From NCBI GenBank assembly GCA_029881275.1, contig JAOUMX010000006.1, forward strand, positions 1 through 40,779: a stretch of 40,779 bases of DNA. Reading direction: 5' to 3'. Every line of letters starts with the position of its first letter. Position 1 is the first letter of the stretch. The DNA comes from Gammaproteobacteria bacterium. Its GTDB lineage: Bacteria > Pseudomonadota > Gammaproteobacteria > SZUA-229. The position numbers and the translations under genes are program-made. The notes beneath the pieces were generated by a model. The model was given only the letters and a program-made list of their open reading frames with translations. It was not told the DNA's origin and searched no databases. This document shows positions 35,949 through 40,779 of the stretch, in pieces.

Positions 35949-36452
35949 TTAAAACACATTAAAACCACCTATCTCTGATTTAAACTCTATAACCAGATGC
36001 TGTTCGGGCGCCAGGGTTATTTCCTGTTCAAGCTGATAGATTGGGCCTTCAACTTTAACATCATCGTTCAACCAGACAGTGAGTTTATGTTTTCCCGCCG
36101 GTGCTCTGATATTTTCATAAATATCTATACCCTGATCTTTATACAAGCCAAGTGGTGGCGCAGTTTTACTAAAAATCACCTTATCATCTAACTTGAGTTC
36201 CATAATAATCGGTGAACGCTCACGGGGACAATCCATGGGTTTACGCATATTAGGTGGCAATTTAAGCAAGTCTTCCTGAGAATATTTTACACAGGCACGT
36301 ACATGTTTACCGACATGACCGAGGGTAAAAGTAATCATGGCCTGATTTTCGTCAAGATGATGATAGGAAGGATACAATGAAAAATACCCGACCAGCCCCA
36401 TGAACAGAGCATAATTAAAAATCTGTAATGGATAGCGTATAAATTTTTTCAT
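35949..36452 (-). CDS. Hypothetical membrane-anchored periplasmic protein
   Basis: 167 aa; single N-terminal TM then beta-rich domain; ATGA overlap with the upstream cytochrome b fusion gene. Confidence 0.75.
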   Translation of the reverse strand: MKKFIRYPLQIFNYALFMGLVGYFSLYPSYHHLDENQAMITFTLGHVGKHVRACVKYSQEDLLKLPPNMRKPMDCPRERSPIIMELKLDDKVIFSKTAPPLGLYKDQGIDIYENIRAPAGKHKLTVWLNDDVKVEGPIYQLEQEITLAPEQHLVIEFKSEIGGFNVF

Positions 36453-37996
36453 GACCCACCTTCATTCACGGATTCATGATCAGCATCAAGTTGCTGAAGA
36501 CTTGCCTGAAAGCGATCAAGTTCTCGACGCAATTCCTTACAATCGGATTCCGCTGCTCTGAAAATATTAATACGGGCACGATTAGCTCGTTTACGTAAAA
36601 TGGGCTGACGTTCCCCCGCAAGTCGTTCATCAAACCATTTATTACCATGACGGAAATAACAGTCACCGGTACGACAACCGGTAACAAAAACACCATCAGC
36701 ACCCTTTTTAAGCGCATATTCAATCATCGTGGGTGGAATCATACCGACACAGAAAAAACTAACAACGGCAATACTGGATGATTGCAAACCTGTAAAATTA
36801 ATGGCGTTATCACAACCAAAGACAATAATTTTATTTTCACCCTGCAGATTATTAATAGCGGACTCAACATTAGTACGAAGACTATTGATTGATGACTGAG
36901 GCATATCAATGCCGGTCACCAGTTCCTGCTGACTGTGCCTGAATGGATTGGAAGAATGACATGCACCCACGCAGATCCCACATGCTGCACAGAGTGATTC
37001 ATTGACTACAACTTCATTTTCCCAGCGTGCACCATCGGTTCGCTTTTGTACCGTGATCGCATCAAATGGACAATCCATGGCACATTGTTCACAACCATTA
37101 CACTCATCAAGATGTACTTCCGCTGCCTGACCCGTTTTCTTTCTTGGCAACCAGGGCATGATCATAAGAAACCCGGTAATACCCAGCGTCAACATCCAGA
37201 CCTGTCCTTCCGTCCAGTAATCCATTAATGGATAAATATTAAGATAAAACCAGTCAACATTAAGCACTGCAGGCGCTTTGGTAATGTCCGCAGCTTCATG
37301 ACTCACTGCAGGCAAGAGCAATGACAGGACAAGCAAGGCAATAAAACTACCGACAGCCAGCCCCCTGGGTGGCACAATAGAAACATCAGACAGTCGTTTA
37401 ACATGAATCCACAAGGCAAAAAATAAAATTACCGGCTGACCCAGTAAATGCAGAAAGCCCATAAGGGTAAAAAATCGATCATTAATCTGACTTTGTAGAA
37501 AATTACGTGACATGGAGGCAGGCATCAATGGCAAAGCATCCATTAACTGTGATGACTGTACCGCAATGTACAGCGCAAGATCATCCCAGACCAGCCAGTA
37601 ACCGGTGATACCCAGTGTAATAACAAACCAGAGTGTTGGCACACCGGTTACCCAGGAAAACCAGCGAAATCCCCGATAACGATCCAGTGCAAACTCTCTA
37701 AACATATGTAACAGAATGGTAATGATAGCCGCATCGGATGCATAACGATGTAAACTTCGCATCACGCCAGCCACATACCATTGATCATGAGTCATGTATT
37801 CAACAGACGCATAGGCACCGGTAAGACTGGTATCAAAAAATATAAATAAATACAAACCACTGACAAAGACGACCCAGAAAAAGAAAAAGGTCAGTGTGCC
37901 AAGGTTATAAAGCGGGTTCCAGGCATTACCAAATGACAGGTTAAACCAGGTTTCAAGAGCCAGGTAACCTCGTTTCACCGGGTGTATAAATTTCAC
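36449..37996 (-). CDS. Cytochrome b (b6-like) - 2x[4Fe-4S] ferredoxin - MvhD-like fusion protein
   Basis: 515 aa; heme His pairs SLHRYASDAAIITILLH and FLHLLGQPVILFFALWIHVKR; ferredoxin CNGCEQCAMDCP and CAACGICVGAC; MvhD-like VFGCDN...FFCVGMIPPTMIEYALKKGADGVFVTGCRTGDCYFRHGN. Confidence 0.85.
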   Translation of the reverse strand: MKFIHPVKRGYLALETWFNLSFGNAWNPLYNLGTLTFFFFWVVFVSGLYLFIFFDTSLTGAYASVEYMTHDQWYVAGVMRSLHRYASDAAIITILLHMFREFALDRYRGFRWFSWVTGVPTLWFVITLGITGYWLVWDDLALYIAVQSSQLMDALPLMPASMSRNFLQSQINDRFFTLMGFLHLLGQPVILFFALWIHVKRLSDVSIVPPRGLAVGSFIALLVLSLLLPAVSHEAADITKAPAVLNVDWFYLNIYPLMDYWTEGQVWMLTLGITGFLMIMPWLPRKKTGQAAEVHLDECNGCEQCAMDCPFDAITVQKRTDGARWENEVVVNESLCAACGICVGACHSSNPFRHSQQELVTGIDMPQSSINSLRTNVESAINNLQGENKIIVFGCDNAINFTGLQSSSIAVVSFFCVGMIPPTMIEYALKKGADGVFVTGCRTGDCYFRHGNKWFDERLAGERQPILRKRANRARINIFRAAESDCKELRRELDRFQASLQQLDADHESVNEGGS

Positions 37997-38099
37997 AATT
38001 AATATTCCTCAGAAATGCCTAAATAACTTGATTCTACAAGAACAGTTAGAATGTGCGAAAAGCTTAATACAGCTAACGGTAATTTGTACTTGATGCTTG

Positions 38100-38930
38100 T
38101 CAAACAGCTGAATTACGTCCACTACGACGAAATTCCCGAACAATAAAGCTGGCGGTTAGAAAAAGAATGAGCGCACCAATAAACATCCCTATAAATAAGG
38201 AATAATCAAAATGATAGGAATCCGTATTAGGGTCATAGGCGGTACAGAAAAAACGAACCTTATCCAGTAAACTGTCAAGCTTTGTCTGGTCAGGCTTTGG
38301 TCTGTCAAGCACCAGTTCTAGCAAAGGGTCGACCAGTAACTGGGTATCAAACACTTCACCATAAACCTGGCGATATATTTCACCATTGGCATCGACAACA
38401 GTCGCCTGCACGACATGATCAAATCCATTCGGCGCGGTAAAAAACAGAAAACCCAGTTCTTTACTTAAGGTCGCAATGGTATCAGGCGATGCACTTAACA
38501 GATTCCAGTTTTTATCATCTATGCCCTGTTGTCTGGCAAAATACTTCATTGCCAGTGGATTATCATTTTGAGTATCAAAACCAATCACGGCAACATTAAA
38601 ACTTTCCTCACCAAGGACATCACGCGCTTTATCAACCACTTTGGAAAGATGACGAATTGTCATAGGACATATTTGATAACAACTGGTAAAAATCATACTG
38701 ATCACCAGCGGCTTACCACGTAAATCCGCCATCGACACTGAAATACCCTGCTCATTAATAAAACGCAGTTCACTAATGGTCTTGCCAATAGCATCCTGAC
38801 TGGCCTGCAAAGCCGATTTATATTGAAAGGTCTGAATATTATTTTTGGGGTCAGTTTTAACCGTGTTATCACCATAAACAGGGACGGTCAAACTGCACAA
38901 CAGAATAACTAAATAAATTAATTTATACAT
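38100..38930 (-). CDS. SCO1/SenC-family protein with C-terminal TM extension
   Basis: 276 aa; signal peptide, VISMIFTSCYQICPMTIRHLS (CxxxC), GFDHVVQATVVD, then FFCTAYDPNTDSYHFDYSLFIGMFIGALILFLTASFIVREF. Confidence 0.9.
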   Translation of the reverse strand: MYKLIYLVILLCSLTVPVYGDNTVKTDPKNNIQTFQYKSALQASQDAIGKTISELRFINEQGISVSMADLRGKPLVISMIFTSCYQICPMTIRHLSKVVDKARDVLGEESFNVAVIGFDTQNDNPLAMKYFARQQGIDDKNWNLLSASPDTIATLSKELGFLFFTAPNGFDHVVQATVVDANGEIYRQVYGEVFDTQLLVDPLLELVLDRPKPDQTKLDSLLDKVRFFCTAYDPNTDSYHFDYSLFIGMFIGALILFLTASFIVREFRRSGRNSAV

Positions 38931-38949
38931 GAAGGTAATCAGGTATTAA

Positions 38950-38985
38950 TAATAACTGTTAGACAATGAATGCTAACAGTTATTA
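38950..38985. terminator. Perfect 13-bp hairpin at the end of the heme O synthase gene (terminator or processing hairpin)
   Basis: TAATAACTGTTAG (38950-38962) / CTAACAGTTATTA (38973-38985), 10-nt loop; overlaps the stop codon at 38983-38985. Confidence 0.55.
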
Positions 38986-39840
38986 AACCACCATAACATC
39001 AAGTACCGCGAAGAAAAGCAATGCTATCAACTGAACCAGTGAAGCCAGAAAACTGACAATAGCTGTTTTAGGTGTCGGATTACTCGCCAACTGGGCAGCA
39101 CGGTAGATAAAATAACCACCGCCAGAAACAGCACCAATTAGATAAAGCCAGCCCAGACCATAAAAGAATGGCAGCACAGACACACTGACTAACAGAATAG
39201 CATTCCAGAGAACTGCTTTAGCTGCCGCTTTATCACCTTTCACAACTGGCAACATAGGCACACCTGCCGCGGCATAATCCGCATGCTTGGCAATCGCCAG
39301 ACTCCAGAAGTGTGGCGGTGTCCAGAGAAACAACACCATCGCCAGAATGATTGGAATAGGTCCCAGACCGGGGTCGACCACTGCCGCGCCTGCCAGTACT
39401 GCAAAACTACCCGAAGCACCACCAATCACAATATTCAGCCAGGTGCGACGTTTTAACCAGACGGTATAAACGATGGCATAAAAAAACGCACCCAGAAAAA
39501 TAAACAAAGCAGCCTGACCATTCAATGTGTAAGCAGCCGTTCCCACACCAACAATCAGCAGCAGATTGATAGCAATTAACCATAAAGGATTGTCACCGGA
39601 AAACTCACCGGTCACAAAAGGACGTGATTTTGTTCGCTCCATGAGGTGATCAACATCACGCTCATAATATTGATTAAAAGCACCTGCACTACCTGAAGCC
39701 ATGAGTACAGTTAAAGCCAGTACAATAACTTGCCATACAGGCACTGACTGCCCAGGCGTCACCATCAGAGCAACAACCGCTGTAATGCTCATAATAATGC
39801 CGATGCGAAGTTTGAACAGATTGATAAGCTGTTTAACCAT
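38983..39840 (-). CDS. ctaB: Protoheme IX farnesyltransferase (heme O synthase)
   Basis: 285 aa; SGSAGAFNQYYERDVDHLMERTKSRPFVTGEFS (UbiA-family Asp motif), LKRRTWLNIVIGGASGSFAVLAGAA, FLWTPPHFWSLAIAKHADYAAAGVPMLPVVKG. Confidence 0.95.
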   Translation of the reverse strand: MVKQLINLFKLRIGIIMSITAVVALMVTPGQSVPVWQVIVLALTVLMASGSAGAFNQYYERDVDHLMERTKSRPFVTGEFSGDNPLWLIAINLLLIVGVGTAAYTLNGQAALFIFLGAFFYAIVYTVWLKRRTWLNIVIGGASGSFAVLAGAAVVDPGLGPIPIILAMVLFLWTPPHFWSLAIAKHADYAAAGVPMLPVVKGDKAAAKAVLWNAILLVSVSVLPFFYGLGWLYLIGAVSGGGYFIYRAAQLASNPTPKTAIVSFLASLVQLIALLFFAVLDVMVV

Positions 39841-39948
39841 TATTAGCCTTACTAATTTTGTTATTTACATTAGCAGGTGATTTCTCACCCTGTTCCTTCA
39901 TACTGAATCGTTGATTCAGATCTGCAACTATAAAGCATCAGGTCAAAT

Positions 39949-39980
39949 AAAAACGAACGGTTTTTACGCCGTTCGTTTTT
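39949..39980. terminator. Rho-independent terminator downstream of the oxidase subunit I gene
   Basis: AAAAACGAACGG (39949-39960) / CCGTTCGTTTTT (39969-39980), 8-nt loop, T-rich on both sides; lies just after the minus-strand stop at 39992. Confidence 0.85.
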
Positions 39981-39991
39981 ATTGAGCTGTA

Positions 39992-40779
39992 TTAGCCAAG
40001 TGGCCAAACTGACGCCAGGTACTTCCAGTTAATGAAGTAGTACACAACAAAGGTTACCAGCAACAATAAAGCCAGACCAAACGTGCCGGGTGCTTCAAAT
40101 GTCTTGGTATCATGATGCTGTGCAGGTGGTGCCATAGGCACAACTTCTGGTTTGCTGACATTGTAAACATCTGCTGCCAGAGGTTTACCAGTAAAGCACT
40201 CCAGGAAGCCCGCAGACTTCTCGATCTTTTCACCGAATAACAATGAACCAACAGTCACTAACAGGTAAGCACCGCCACCGATAATACCGAGAACACCACC
40301 AATAGCACCTATTGCCATCAGCGTGTAGGCCATACCGGGATATTCAAAGGTTAACAGTGCGCCGGTAAAGTCCATATCCCAGTGACGACGGGAAACACCC
40401 AGTGTACCTGCACCCAGCATAAACAGAACCAGAATGGTCATGCCGCCGCCAAACAGGTATGGCTGAATCTTGGCCAGACCTGGCATAAACACTTTTCGAC
40501 GGAACAGTGCAGGAATCAGCAAATAGGTCAGTGACATGAATGCCAGAGTCGTGCCTGTTACCACCGTTGCATGGAAATGCGCAGGTACATAAATAGTGTT
40601 ATGGATGATCAGGTTAATCTGCTCAGTACCCATTACAACACCGGTAATACCGCCGATGAAGCCGAAGGTCACCAGAGAAATGAACATACCGGAGAACACG
40701 GGGTTACCCCAGGGTGCTTTACGCAGCCATTCATACAGACCTTTTGTATAACCTTTCTGACGCTGAGCCACTTCGATTG
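39992..40779 (-). CDS. Heme-copper oxidase subunit I, C-terminal part (5' end outside the window)
   Basis: TM10-like IYVPAHFHATVVTGTTLAFMSLTYLLIPALF and further TMs. The frame stays open past the ORF-track start to the window edge (…IEVAQRQKGY). Confidence 0.88.
   Translation of the reverse strand, partial: IEVAQRQKGYTKGLYEWLRKAPWGNPVFSGMFISLVTFGFIGGITGVVMGTEQINLIIHNTIYVPAHFHATVVTGTTLAFMSLTYLLIPALFRRKVFMPGLAKIQPYLFGGGMTILVLFMLGAGTLGVSRRHWDMDFTGALLTFEYPGMAYTLMAIGAIGGVLGIIGGGAYLLVTVGSLLFGEKIEKSAGFLECFTGKPLAADVYNVSKPEVVPMAPPAQHHDTKTFEAPGTFGLALLLLVTFVVYYFINWKYLASVWPLG

Noticed and set aside
36449-37996. A genuine [NiFe]-hydrogenase or heterodisulfide reductase locus suggested by the MvhD-like domain
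   Set aside because: No hydrogenase large/small subunit, HdrA, HdrB or HdrC gene is visible in the window.
1-40779. Mobile element, prophage, CRISPR or classical anti-phage defence island
   Set aside because: No transposase, integrase, phage structural genes, CRISPR repeat periodicity or recognised defence genes were seen; gene content is metabolic, envelope and regulatory.

Overview
AT-rich, gene-dense chromosomal window, most likely gammaproteobacterial. No tRNA, rRNA, CRISPR array or transposase is visible. From left to right: (i) a minus-strand Lol-like export operon (LolA-like protein, two MacB/LolC-type permeases, ATPase, outer-membrane beta-barrel, and a lipoprotein cut by the window edge); (ii) a UspA-like protein, a Lon-like protease, a small translationally coupled ORF, and a compact NAD-linked formate dehydrogenase (FdsA plus a NuoE-NuoF fusion); (iii) a DUF2452/C1orf50-like protein beside a hairpin-rich non-coding repeat region; (iv) a TetR-TolC-RND operon with no adaptor, an Atm1-type ABC exporter, and an adaptor-RND-phosphopantetheinyl transferase operon; (v) a PP2C phosphatase with a CHASE2-like/TPR Ser/Thr kinase, and a small membrane protein with a histidine kinase and single-domain receiver; (vi) a respiratory region with two SCO proteins, DUF420 (CtaM-like), heme O synthase and a truncated heme-copper oxidase subunit I. 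Within (vi), a three-gene module stands out: a cytochrome b6-like/2x[4Fe-4S]/MvhD-like fusion protein, a membrane-anchored protein of unknown function, and a heme-copper oxidase subunit I homologue that keeps the heme-ligand histidines but appears to lack the CuB His-His pair. This is the best candidate for an undescribed system. All calls are from reading the sequence and translations; no database search was run.
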